Below are positions 44,222 through 53,082 of a stretch of 64,000 nucleotides of DNA, one piece after another. A program made the position numbers and the translations under genes. The number at the start of each line of letters is the position of its first letter. Position 1 is the stretch's first letter. Source of the DNA: Anaerococcus sp. mt242. GTDB lineage: Bacteria > Bacillota > Clostridia > Tissierellales > Peptoniphilaceae. The notes below the pieces were generated by a model. That model ran no database searches. It was given only the letters and a program-made list of their open reading frames with translations, and was not told the DNA's origin. Where the stretch lies: the NCBI RefSeq assembly GCF_016798225.1, contig NZ_JAEUYX010000001.1, positions 62,001 through 126,000 of the forward strand, written 5' to 3'.

Positions 44222-44440
44222 CCTTGGGTACAAGGGCGTAATTATACACCCTAAAGGGTGCTTGCGTGCCTTTAGAGCCAAACCCTTGCAGGGAGCAATA
44301 ACCATTCGCTTTTTAAAAGTCAAGGGTAAATAAACTCGCTAACGCTCTCCCTTGACTTTTAAAATTTGAAATGAAAGTAACAATTAAGCCGACATACTGA
44401 AACAACAAAAATTAATTCAGTAGTCGACTTTTTCTATTCT
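44222..44440. other. Probable MOBQ-type origin of transfer (oriT)
   Basis: Lies between the DUF3847 and relaxase genes. AGGGCGTAATTATAC (44233-44247) matches the MOBQ/RSF1010-type sequence AGGGCGCACTTATAC at 13 of 15 positions; the nick would fall between 44236 and 44237 on the minus strand. The inverted repeat CACCCTAAAGGGTG (44247-44260) directly abuts it, as in that family. More hairpins follow: CTAAAGG/CCTTTAG, a perfect 12-bp AAAAGTCAAGGG/CCCTTGACTTTT, and CGAC-TACTGAA/TTCAGTA-GTCG with a T-tract. Confidence 0.7.
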
Positions 44441-44520
44441 ATCATTTCAAAACGCTCATTCACAAAGTGGATATAGAAAACTTCTAAGCCTCCACCTAAA
44501 ACAACAAAAAAAGAAAGGAA

Positions 44521-46145
44521 GTGATAAAAATGGCAGACAGTTTTCATTTTTCAGTAAACATACTATCAAGAGGAAAAGGCAAAAGTGCAGTAGCAAGTGC
44601 AGCATATATAAGTGGAGAAAAAATAAAAAATGAATGGAACGGAGTAACTCATGACTATACAAGAAAAGAAAAAGTATTAGTAAAAAATATAATATTACCT
44701 GATCATATACCAAAAGAATTTAATGATAGGTCGACATTATGGAATAAGGTAGAAATGGCAGAAAAAAATTCTAATGCACAACTAGCAAGACAATTCATAA
44801 TAGGACTACCAAAAGAATTATCTTTAAGTGAAAATAAAAACCTAGTCGAAAGATTTATAAAAGAAAATCTAACATCACAAGGAATGATAGTAGATTATGC
44901 AATTCATGATGAGAGTCAAGATAAAAATGGAAATATCCATTGTCATATAATGACCATAATGCGACCCACAAACGAAAAAGGAGAGTTCTTAGCAAAGTCA
45001 AAAAAAGAATATATCCTAGATGAAAAAGGAGAAAAAGTATTAAACAAAAATGGAAAACCTAAAACAAGAAAAGTAGAACTAACAACCTGGAACGACAAAG
45101 GCAATGTAGAAAAATGGAGAGAAAAATTTTCAGACCTCTGCAATGAATATCTGGAAAAAAAATAATGTAGAAAAAGAGTAGACCATAGGAGTTTTAAAAG
45201 ACAAAATTCAGATTATCTACCGACAATCCATTTAGGATCAGCAGCAAGTGCAATGGAACGAAAGGGAATAGAAACTGACAAGGGAAACTATAATAGAGAA
45301 ATAAGAAAATATAATGACTTGGTAAAAACAATAAAAGAAGAGATAAAAACATTAAAGGGTTGGATAGGGAATTTATTAGATAACTTATCTACTGCTTATG
45401 AAAAATTTAAGGAGATAGAAAGAGATAAGATAATAGACAACCCTAAACTTTTCAATCTAACAAATTATCTATTAACTTATTCAGAAATTCAAAAAGAAAA
45501 AAGTAAATATCTAAAAGGATATGCAAAAACTAATAAAGAAAAATATGACTTCAAAAAGCTAACAAGGGCATATAGTTATTTAAGAAAAAATAATATAGAA
45601 ACCATTGGTCAGTTGCAAACAAAAATAGAAAGTTTAAAGTCCAATAGTTACAAACTAAATAAAAAAGCAAAGACAATCCATAAAGAAATGGAAGATGTAG
45701 AAAAGAAAATTCTATACTATGAAATCTACAAAGCCAAAAAAGAAGTTTATGAAGAATATCAAAAGAAAAATATATTCAGAAAAGAAGCATTTTATAATAA
45801 GCATAAGAAAGATATAGACCAATATAAGGTAGTAAGCGAGAAATTAAAAAAACTCCTAAAAAATGGAATGAAGAAAAAATTCTTTTAATGGGAAAGCTTG
45901 AAGAAATAAATAAAGAAAAAGACAAGATAAAAGATGAATACCAGGAAATTAATCATATAAAATATTCAGTAGATTTTGTAAACAAAGAATTAGGTATAGA
46001 TTTATCCATAGAAATAGATAAGTTAATAAAACAAGGTGAAAAATCAAGTGTAATAGCACAGATTAAAAAATTCCAAGACCAAGTTAATAAAGATAATGAA
46101 TACAGAGAAATGATGAAAAACAAGAAAATGGATCAAGAAAGATAA
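44521..46145 (+). pseudogene. MobA/MobL (MOBQ) relaxase, broken into three frames
   Basis: N-terminal relaxase domain is well preserved (HFSVNILSRGKGKSAVASAA, catalytic-type HDESQDKNGNIHCHIM three-histidine region). At 45155-45180 an extra A in an A-run and a missing A soon after create a stop (45163-45165) and a short out-of-frame island before YLP-TIHLGSAASAMERKG resumes in the original frame. Near 45860 another A-run shifts the frame, and the C-terminal coiled region continues to 46145 (WNEEKILLMGKLEEI). The first 214 residues could still be made. Intact length would be about 540. Confidence 0.85.
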
Positions 46146-46218
46146 GACTTGGTAAAAATATCTTATCTAAGCTTATAATATGACCAAGAAAATAAAACCG
46201 TTCTAGGAGGTAATAGAG

Positions 46219-46392
46219 ATGAATAAAAGGCAAGAGCTAATAGATGAACTCATAAAAGCAGATCAAGATGGAACATACAAAACATATAAAAGCACAGAAG
46301 AAATAAAAGCAATGAACAACGAAGAAATACAAGTTATATATTCCAACATGAAAAACTATCTATCAGACAAAAGAACACACATAAACTACTAA
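46219..46392 (+). CDS. Small conserved-looking element protein, unknown function
   Basis: 57 residues (MNKRQELIDELIKADQDGTY...), charged and probably helical, with an excellent ribosome site (TAGGAGG, 8 bp before ATG). Not recognised. Position between relaxase and pcfB in a transfer module suggests an accessory role. Confidence 0.6.
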   Translation: MNKRQELIDELIKADQDGTYKTYKSTEEIKAMNNEEIQVIYSNMKNYLSDKRTHINY

Positions 46393-46510
46393 AGGTGGAA
46401 AGGTATTGTAAGCTATTTAAAAGTATAAAAGGGACAAAGACCTAAGAAAGCTATAAAAACATCAAAATAAAGCATTCCACCACCAAGAACAATAAAATAA
46501 AAACAATCAA

Positions 46511-46552
46511 AGGGAAGTATAGAAAAATTAAAGCCTATACTTCCCTTTTTTT
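46511..46552 (+). terminator. Rho-independent terminator
   Basis: GGGAAGTATAG / CTATACTTCCC, 11-bp perfect stem, 12-base loop, seven T. Strong. Confidence 0.92.
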
Positions 46553-46575
46553 AATTCAAACAAAGGAGATAAAGC

Positions 46576-47085
46576 ATGATAAACGAAGAAATAAGTAAAG
46601 AAGCAGGTCAAGTAGCAAAAACCATAATAACATACACAATAAAGGCAGCAAAAGAATCAATCAATCTTGAAAAAGAAATAAGAAAAAAGATGAATGGTAC
46701 TTTAGAAAAAGCAAATGGAAACCTCAAAAGTCTTATGGGCGATGAAATAAAAATAAAAGACCTCTACAAAAAAGGACAACTAGAAAATATAAGCATAGAT
46801 CAAAGTAATCTCAAAGACTTAAAAAAAGAACTAAACAAACTTGGAGTAAGTTTTTCAGTAATGAAAAACAAAGAAACTCAAAACTATGAAGTATTTTTCC
46901 AAGCCAAAGACATAAAAGTAATGGAATATGCCTTTAAGCAAGTCATAGCCAAAGAAAATAAAAAAGAAAGTATCCTAAAACAAATAAAGAAATACAAAGA
47001 CCTATCCAAGAACAAGGATAAGACAAAAGAAAAAATCAAAAGAAAAGTAAAACCAAGCAAAAAAGATATGACCAGAGAAATCTAA
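46576..47085 (+). CDS. PcfB family conjugation protein (DUF3801)
   Basis: 169 residues: INEEISKEAGQVAKTIITYT at the N-terminus and FSVMKNKETQNYEVFFQAKD in the centre fit DUF3801/PcfB, followed by a lysine-rich tail. PcfB proteins assist substrate recognition at the coupling protein. No coupling protein (TcpA/VirD4) or mating-pair genes lie in the window, so the element would have been mobilisable, not self-transmissible. AAAGGAG precedes the ATG. Confidence 0.82.
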   Translation: MINEEISKEAGQVAKTIITYTIKAAKESINLEKEIRKKMNGTLEKANGNLKSLMGDEIKIKDLYKKGQLENISIDQSNLKDLKKELNKLGVSFSVMKNKETQNYEVFFQAKDIKVMEYAFKQVIAKENKKESILKQIKKYKDLSKNKDKTKEKIKRKVKPSKKDMTREI

Positions 47086-47195
47086 GGGAGTAACGAAGAG
47101 TTACACCCTTAGATACAAAAAACAAGACTTCCAAAAAGCAGAAGTCCAGAATTCCGAAAATCGGAAATCAAGAATTTCGATTATCGAAAATCAAG
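47082..47195. repeat. Hairpin cluster and tandem 23-bp iteron-like repeats upstream of rep
   Basis: In order: a 13-bp inverted repeat with one mismatch (47082-47094/47100-47112) covering the pcfB stop; GACTTC/GAAGTC (47126-47146); then two adjacent 23-bp imperfect direct repeats (47150-47172 and 47173-47195), each holding its own palindrome (TTCCGAAAATCGGAA and TTTCGATTATCGAAA) and ending ATCAAG. They lie directly before the replication gene and resemble a replication origin or its control region. Confidence 0.65.
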
Positions 47196-47207
47196 AAAGG
47201 AGCAGAT

Positions 47208-47922
47208 ATGGCAACAAACAAAAAATATTATTGGATAAAACTAAAAGAAGAATTTTTCACAGACAAAAGGATAAAAAGATTAAGGAGAATATCGGGAGGA
47301 GATACCTACACGATAATCTACCTCAAACTTTTACTCCTAAGCCTAAAAGATGAGGGCAAACTCTATTATGACGGAGTAGAAAGTGATTTTATAAAAGAGT
47401 TAGGACTAACCATAGATGAAACAGATGATGATGTAATGGTTACAGTTAATTATTTAATAAATCAAGGCTTACTAGAAGTTGTAACAGAAAATGATGAATA
47501 CTACTTAACTGAAATACCAAACTTAATAGGATCAGAAACAGCTTCCACAAGGCGTTCAAGAAAGTCTAGAGAATTAAAAATGTTGCAATGCAACACATAA
47601 GCAACAAAAGTGCAACGGAGAGATAGAGAAAGATATAGAGATAGATAAAGAGAGAGAGATAGATAAAAAGTCCACCCCCATCTTTTATGGACAATACAAA
47701 AATGTAAAGCTAAGCAATGAAGAATACAAAAATCTTAAAGAAAAATTAAACTCACACACAGAAATAATGATAAATAAACTATCAAGATACATGAAAAGCA
47801 GTGGTAAGACATACAAAAACCACTATGTAACAATCCTTAATTGGTATGAACAGGATAAAGACAAACTAAGACAGAAAGGTTTAAATAAAAAAATGAACTA
47901 TGATGTAGGAGAATCTTTATAG
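47208..47922 (+). pseudogene. Replication initiator (phage replisome organizer type), frameshifted
   Basis: First 130 residues form the N-terminal winged-helix domain (YYWIKLKEEFFTDKRIKRLR, DTYTIIYLKLLLLSLKDEGK). A stop at about 47598 follows KMLQCNT, but another frame continues with CNGEIEKDIEIDKEREIDKK, then FYGQYKNVKLSNEEYKNL and a C-terminal domain ending at 47922. One base change plus an A-run indel around 47595-47605 accounts for the break. AGGAG is 5 bp before the ATG. Confidence 0.8.
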
Positions 47923-48015
47923 ATAAAAAGAGGTGGAAAGGCATTATTAAAGACTTTAAGTCTAAAAAGGTATAAAAGTATGCCAGAGATAATAAAAATA
48001 TAAATATGACACTTA

Positions 48016-48056
48016 AAAGGCGATTAGAAAATTAAAAATCTAATCGCCTTTTTTTA
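48016..48056 (+). terminator. Rho-independent terminator
   Basis: AAAGGCGATTAGA / TCTAATCGCCTTT perfect 13-bp stem, loop AAATTAAAAA, T-tract. Preceded by GGTGGAAAGG, which also occurs before the terminator at 46.5 kb, so the two intergenic modules are related. Confidence 0.92.
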
Positions 48057-48079
48057 TTGCAACAAAAGGGAGGAATTAT

Positions 48080-48241
48080 ATGGAATTAAAAAAGAAAAAA
48101 CGAAGTGGAAAAATCAACTATGAAATAAAGCGAGTATATGTAGGGAAAAAGCCGATTGAAGAAGTATTTGAGGATATTATCGAGCATGTAGTCGAAAGAA
48201 ACTTAGAAAAAGACAAAGAAAACAAACAAACGCAAGCGTAA
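48080..48241 (+). CDS. Small basic protein upstream of the recombinase
   Basis: 53 residues (MELKKKKRSGKINYEIKRVY...), with the pattern KRxSGKxxYEI...VGKKPIEEVFEDII. Short proteins of this kind commonly precede serine recombinases in clostridial elements; role unknown. GGGAGGAA is 6 bp before the ATG. Confidence 0.7.
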   Translation: MELKKKKRSGKINYEIKRVYVGKKPIEEVFEDIIEHVVERNLEKDKENKQTQA

Positions 48242-48319
48242 GTATTGATTGATTAAACGGGAGTATTTTAGTATAATTAAATTATTGAGATAGTTCTGTT
48301 TAGGGAAAGGAGATTGAAA

Positions 48320-49956
48320 TTGGGCAGGACTAAAAAATATGTAGCAGGACTTTATTGTAGACTATCAAAAGATGATGGAAACTCAGTTGAGAGTATGAGT
48401 ATATGGTCACAAAAAGTTATGCTAAAACAATATGCAGAAAATAACGGTATCGCTATTTATGATTATTATGTAGATGATGGTTATTCGGGAACAAACTTTG
48501 AAAGACCATCATTTAAAAAGATGATTACTGATATTGAAAACGGAAAAATAAATTGTGTTATAACAAAAGACTTATCAAGGTTGGGAAGAAACTATCTTCA
48601 AAGTGGAGCATATATCGAAATGTACTTTCCGCAAAAAAACATACGATATATTGCAATAACAGATGGTATAGACACATTAAATAGCAATCAAAATGATATT
48701 ATGCCATTTAAAAACATTCTAAATGAAATGTACGCAAAGGATACTTCCAAAAAAGTTAAAAGTGCAATTCAAAGTAGAATGAGAGAGGGAACATATATAG
48801 GCTCTAAAGCTCCATTTGGTTATCTAAAAGACCCTAATAATAAGCACAGATTAATCATAGATGAGAAAACTAAACCTATAATAGAACTCATTTATAAACT
48901 GTGTTTAGAGGGTAAGGGTACTCAACTTATTAGCCAGGAGTTGATGAGGAGAAAAATTCCAAGACCAAGTGCTTTTGTTGAAAATGCTGAAAAACTCTAT
49001 GGACTAACTGAAGAAAATAAATATCAATGGTCACATAGAATGGTCTTAAATGTTTTGCGAGATCCAGTTTATTGTGGAAATATGGCAAGAAATAAAAGAC
49101 CTACTTTATCATTCAAGAACTCAAAAAGATTATATATTCCTAAAAGCGACTATATTTATGCTAGAAATACCCACGAGGGAATAGTCAGCGAGGAAATATG
49201 GGAACAAGTTCAAACAATGGTTGATAAGAGGAAGTGTAACAATAAAAAGGGACTTTATTATGACAACATTTTTCAAGGACTTGTAAGATGTCCTAAATGT
49301 GGTTATGCATTGACACCAAAAACTGATTATAGGCTTAAACTGATTATAGGCTTAAAAAGAAAGAACTCATAGACTTTGTTCACTTTTTTTGCTCCACATA
49401 TAAAAAATATGGAGTAAGTGCTTGTTCATCACACAGAATTGAAGCTAGGGATTTATATAATATTGTTCTTGAAGATATACAATATCATGGAAGTATGGCA
49501 CTATCTGCTAAAGAAGACTTTGTAGAAAAGATAATAGAAAAGATTGAAGTAGAAAAAATTGATGAGGGAAAAGAACTATCTAACAAGCTGGAGCTTAAAA
49601 AGAACCAATTAGCAGAATTAGACAGAAGCTATGAACAGTTATATGAAGATAGGTTAGAGGGAAATATAACCGAAAGAAACTTCAATCTAATGAATGTGAG
49701 CATATCTAAAAAACAAGACAAGTTAATCGAGGAAATTAAGGTTTTAGAGGGCGATATAGAAGAATCTTTTGAAACTGAAGATAACTACAAAAAATTCATG
49801 AATAATATTAGCAAGTACGCTAAGATAAAATCGCTAAACAGATATATTCTAAATCAAGTTATAGATAAAATATATGTCTATGACAAGGAAGAAATAGACG
49901 GTCAAATAAGCCAAAAGGTTGAAATTCACTACAAGTTTATAGGTAAATTAAATTGA
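48320..49956 (+). pseudogene. TnpX-like large serine recombinase, disrupted by a 17-bp duplication
   Basis: N-terminal resolvase domain (YVAGLYCRLSKDDG with the nucleophilic serine; TKDLSRLGRNYLQSG), recombinase domain (PFGYLKDPNNKHRL), zinc-ribbon region (CPKCGYALTPKTDYR ... ACSSHRIEARD) and a C-terminal coiled coil (ELKKNQLAELDRSYEQLY). After TDYRLK a 17-bp tandem duplication shifts the frame to an early stop at 49372; removing one copy restores about 539 residues. TTG at 48320 is the likely start (AAAGGAG 8 bp upstream; another TTG at 48314). The intact protein should have integrated and excised the element. Confidence 0.9.
49322..49355 (+). repeat. 17-bp perfect tandem duplication inside the recombinase gene
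   Basis: ACTGATTATAGGCTTAA occurs twice head to tail (49322-49338, 49339-49355). The second copy is the cause of the frameshift. Confidence 0.95.
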
Positions 49957-49989
49957 CCACTTCGGACTACTCACCAGAGGTAGATAACC

Positions 49990-50841
49990 ATGTTAAGAAG
50001 TGAAATTCAAAAAGAAACGGGATTAACTAGGAAGGCAATAGAGTATTATGAGGATAAAGGATTGATCCATCCTCAGAAATCTGAGAATGGTTATAGAGAC
50101 TATAGTACCAGGGATTTAGAAATTTTGAAAAAGGTATCTATATTTAGAAAATTGGGAATGAATATCTCAGATATTGGTGAGTGTATATTGTCAGGTGGTG
50201 ATAAGCTGTCTTCTGTTTTAAGGAAAAAGCAACATCAATTGGAGGTTGATGAAAAAAGAAAAGTAATACTAGAAATGATTGTTAAAGGTGAAAACAATGA
50301 AGTAATCAATGAGAAAGTTTCATTGCTTGAGATGGAAGAAACGATCTATGAAAAACTAGAAATTGCTTTTCCAGCATATTTTGGACAAATGTTATTTGCT
50401 GCTTATCAACCATTTTTGAATGAGCCATTAGAAAATGATGGTAAGGATTCGTTTTACAAATATATAGATTATCTCGATAGACTCCCTGCGTTTGAATTAA
50501 CCGAAGAAGAGAAGAATTATATTGAGAAGATTAGCTCATCCTTGGATATGAAAACCTTAAAGGAAGTAAATTTGACTAAACTCGATGCTATTGAAAATAC
50601 AGAAAAGTGGATGAAAGATCATGAATATGTAATTTATCAATATGAAAGTTATAAGAATAGTGAAGAGTATCAAAATAGCATGATGAAACAGATCCAGGAA
50701 AAGTTGCAAAACTTTATCAGGAAAAATCAATATTATGAAACAGCAATTCCACTTATTAGAAAATTTAGCAAGAGCTATGATGAGTACTATAAGAAGTTGC
50801 TAAAGGCAAATGAACAGTATCTAAATAATAAAAATCAATAA
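49990..50841 (+). CDS. MerR-family transcriptional regulator
   Basis: 283 residues: N-terminal MerR DNA-binding domain (LRSEIQKETGLTRKAIEYYE, YRDYSTRDLEILKKVSIFRK), dimerisation helix (about 85-125) and a helical C-terminal domain of about 150 residues with no recognised ligand motif. Placed between the recombinase and the third junction module, so it is probably the last gene of the second element. GAGG is 9 bp before the ATG. Confidence 0.88.
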   Translation: MLRSEIQKETGLTRKAIEYYEDKGLIHPQKSENGYRDYSTRDLEILKKVSIFRKLGMNISDIGECILSGGDKLSSVLRKKQHQLEVDEKRKVILEMIVKGENNEVINEKVSLLEMEETIYEKLEIAFPAYFGQMLFAAYQPFLNEPLENDGKDSFYKYIDYLDRLPAFELTEEEKNYIEKISSSLDMKTLKEVNLTKLDAIENTEKWMKDHEYVIYQYESYKNSEEYQNSMMKQIQEKLQNFIRKNQYYETAIPLIRKFSKSYDEYYKKLLKANEQYLNNKNQ

Positions 50842-50849
50842 TCATAGGT

Positions 50850-50882
50850 AAGCACTTACTTGTACTTGGTAGGTGCTTTTTC
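50850..50882 (+). terminator. Rho-independent terminator after the MerR gene
   Basis: AAGCACTTAC / GTAGGTGCTT stem with loop TTGTACTTG and T-tract. Confidence 0.8.
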
Positions 50883-50963
50883 TATGCCCAAATGTAAAGA
50901 GTTTCAGAGTTAAAAAAATAGTTTAATTTTATCAAAGACGGTTAGAAAATAGACATAGATTGA

Positions 50964-51291
50964 GGCTTTGGGACAGGGACGGGATTGAAAATTTGAAAAT
51001 GTATTATATTTAGACGGGTTAACGAAATTAGAAAAAATAGAACTTAGTGTTTTGAACGATTTGAGATGTATAGTATATTTAGAAAAGAAGTAGCAAAAAA
51101 CTAAAAAATCTTGTAAATTCGACGGTTATAGAAGATTAAAACTGTAATTGTGATTAAATTGGGTACATTTGTAAAAAAAGAATAAATGGAATAATAATTC
51201 TAAGTGATTTAATATATAAAATTAACCGTAATCAACGTACTTGTCATTGGAGGGAGATAGAAAAGAGTACATGTTGGTTACGGTTTTTTTT
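50964..51291 (+). repeat. Junction module copy 3 (diverged)
   Basis: Aligns with copy 2 over about 300 bp: GGGACAGGGACGGGA against GGGACTGGGACGGGA, TTTAGAAAAGAAG against TTTGGAAAAGAAG, AATAATTCTAAGTG against AATAGTTCCAAGTG. It ends in a long terminator hairpin (51224-51291; AACCGTAA...TTACGGTT and eight T) in the same place as the terminator of copies 1 and 2. The guaA-like core is degenerate (GAAGTAGC). Confidence 0.65.
51224..51291 (+). terminator. Long-stem terminator in junction copy 3
   Basis: AACCGTAATCAACGTAC pairs with GTACATGTTGGTTACGGTT with small bulges, then TTTTTTT. Confidence 0.8.
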
Positions 51292-51304
51292 AGTATATAT
51301 TATG

Positions 51305-51346
51305 CGAAACATACTATTTGATGCGTAGTATGTTTCGTGATATACT
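51305..51346 (+). promoter_or_regulatory. PadR operator and promoter
   Basis: CGAAACATACTA and TAGTATGTTTCG (51305-51316, 51326-51337) form a perfect 12-bp inverted repeat 9 bp apart. It encloses the -35 TTGATG (51318-51323), 17 bp before TATACT (51341-51346). Typical of an autoregulated PadR repressor. Confidence 0.8.
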
Positions 51347-51372
51347 TTAGATAATCAAATACGGAGGTGTTA

Positions 51373-51711
51373 ATGGTGGGAGATGATTTAGAGAAATACA
51401 TTCCTTTAACCGAAACAATGTTTCTAGTTTTATTAACAATGCTAGAAGAAAATTATGGTTATAAAGTTTCACAAGAAGTTGAAGAAATAACAAATGGAAG
51501 GATTATTTTGGGTCCGGGAACACTATATGGAGCAATAAATAATCTTAATAAAAAAGGATGGATTAAATTAGTCGATAAAGATGATAGTGGAAAAAAAGTT
51601 TATATAGCTACAGATATTGGAAGAGAATTAGTTTCGTTAGAAATCAATAGAATGAGAATTTTAGCTTTGGAGGGTGAAAAGAAACTTAAAAAGGAGGAAG
51701 GGCATGAATAA
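51373..51711 (+). CDS. PadR-family transcriptional repressor
   Basis: 112 residues: winged helix (about 10-85; TMFLVLLTMLEENYGYKVSQ, GPGTLYGAINNLNKKGWI) and a short C-terminal dimerisation helix. The ATG at 51373 is 5 bp after GGAGG; the frame-internal GTG at 51367 overlaps that site. Coupled to a DUF2812 gene by an 8-bp overlap, the usual PadR/DUF2812 pair. Confidence 0.92.
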   Translation: MVGDDLEKYIPLTETMFLVLLTMLEENYGYKVSQEVEEITNGRIILGPGTLYGAINNLNKKGWIKLVDKDDSGKKVYIATDIGRELVSLEINRMRILALEGEKKLKKEEGHE

Positions 51712-52273
51712 AATAAAAATTTTTCTAAATCCTATAGAAGGCAGGGAAAAATATATCAATAGTATTGCAAGTCAGGGATATCGTCTTGTAAAAAGTGGGT
51801 CCATTTTACATGAATTTGAAAAAACTAATTCAGACTATAAATATGCTGTTCAGTATATTGGTTATATGACTAACAAAGAAAGAAAAGAATATAGTGAATT
51901 TTTAAATAATATGAATTTTAAAGTTTTTTCAGCTCCATTAAATATTGGGAAAATCTCTTTCGGCAATGTAAAACTAAGACCTTATAACAACCCTAAGAGT
52001 ATGATCGCAACATCTCCAGGCATGATAAATAATGAGATTTTAATAATAGAGTCGAGTGAAGGCAAAGAAATTCCTATTTTTACGGATAGTTCAAGCAAAG
52101 ATGAGTATTTAAAACGAAGAAAATTACCTTATTACTACCTTCTAGTAGTTTCTATTTTACTTATAGGACTTGGTATAGTTAATATTTTAGATAACAAATC
52201 TATTATTCTTGGATCAATTTTGCTTATAATTGCTATTACAGGCATATGCAGATTTAATTATATATGTGAATAG
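51704..52273 (+). CDS. DUF2812 membrane protein
   Basis: 189 residues: soluble N-terminal DUF2812 part (FLNPIEGREKYINSIASQGY...FEKTNSDYKYAVQYIGYMTN) and two helices near the C-terminus (about 145-185). DUF2812 proteins are nearly always paired with PadR regulators; function unknown, membrane stress sensing suggested by context. Start at 51704, with AGGAGG 6 bp upstream, rather than the ATG at 51674. Confidence 0.85.
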   Translation: MNKIKIFLNPIEGREKYINSIASQGYRLVKSGSILHEFEKTNSDYKYAVQYIGYMTNKERKEYSEFLNNMNFKVFSAPLNIGKISFGNVKLRPYNNPKSMIATSPGMINNEILIIESSEGKEIPIFTDSSSKDEYLKRRKLPYYYLLVVSILLIGLGIVNILDNKSIILGSILLIIAITGICRFNYICE

Positions 52274-52615
52274 TAAGTACATTCTTTTAATAAGGATATA
52301 TAGTTAAAATTTTTGTGTTTTATATAAAAGGTTATCTAATAAAAACAAAAATAGAGTTAAAAAATGGATATTAAAGATATTATATAGATAAATGATGATC
52401 TAAAAATAAATGAAGGGTTATATAATTCCTTGGATTAAGGAAGAAGACTGGTAAGTAAAGTTCTTCAGTTGGATGGATAAAGAATAATTTTTAGATGCTA
52501 GCAATCACTATTTGTTTGTAAAAATAATCTTTAAATTATAGAAAGTGCCTAGTATACTATAAATATAATAAAAAAAATCAAAAAAATTAAGTATTGCAAA
52601 ACTAAGGAGCTAAAA
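52274..52615. other. Intergenic stretch with a short coding relic
   Basis: No intact gene. Around 52425-52490 one frame reads IIPWIKEEDW, stop, VKFFSWMDKE, which resembles the end of a small protein. A possible -10 element (TATACT near 52555) and AAGGAG at about 52602 serve the following TTG-start gene. Confidence 0.35.
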
Positions 52616-53053
52616 TTGCCAAAAATCATTGTATTACTAATGTTTATGATTCCAACAATCTATAATTTCATGATACACAGAAACAATATAATAAATATAA
52701 AAAAGAAACCAATTTTTGGATTTGTAATAGCTGTATTTGCTGTTTTTGCAAGCATGTTGTGTTATAGGTTAGATAATACAATTTTAGGATATGCTATAGC
52801 AGTAACAAGTGTACTTTTAATTTGTACCATATCTTTTTATCCAGGTATTAGAAAAGATGGGTTTAATGTTTTTATGGGAGGAACCCCCTTTTTAAAGCAT
52901 ATAAGTTTTAAAGATTTAAATGATCTTTCCTTAAAAAAGGATAATAATAATCTGGACTTAATAATAAAAGCATACGGTAGTACATATATTCAAACCTATG
53001 ATATTGAAAATAAAGATATGATTTTAGCAAATCTTAAACGTAAAAAAATTTGA
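52616..53053 (+). CDS. Membrane protein of unknown function
   Basis: 145 residues: hydrophobic helices at about 3-17, 32-49 and 55-75, then a soluble domain (about 80-145) with the pattern GFNVFMGGTPFLKHISFKDL, which resembles PH-like domains of small membrane proteins. TTG start with AAGGAG 6 bp upstream; no upstream ATG. Not recognised. Precedes a small lipoprotein and probably forms a two-gene unit with it. Confidence 0.65.
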   Translation: MPKIIVLLMFMIPTIYNFMIHRNNIINIKKKPIFGFVIAVFAVFASMLCYRLDNTILGYAIAVTSVLLICTISFYPGIRKDGFNVFMGGTPFLKHISFKDLNDLSLKKDNNNLDLIIKAYGSTYIQTYDIENKDMILANLKRKKI

Positions 53054-53082
53054 AAAAGAGGTCATAATTTGGGAGTAGGCTT

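Noticed and set aside
47140-47195. CRISPR-like array
   Set aside because: Only two abutting imperfect repeats without spacers and no cas genes; better explained as iterons or operators.
44521-49956. Sequencing error as the cause of all frame breaks in the second element
   Set aside because: Not excluded for the A-run indels, but the 17-bp duplication, the GntR truncation and intact flanking genes favour true decay.
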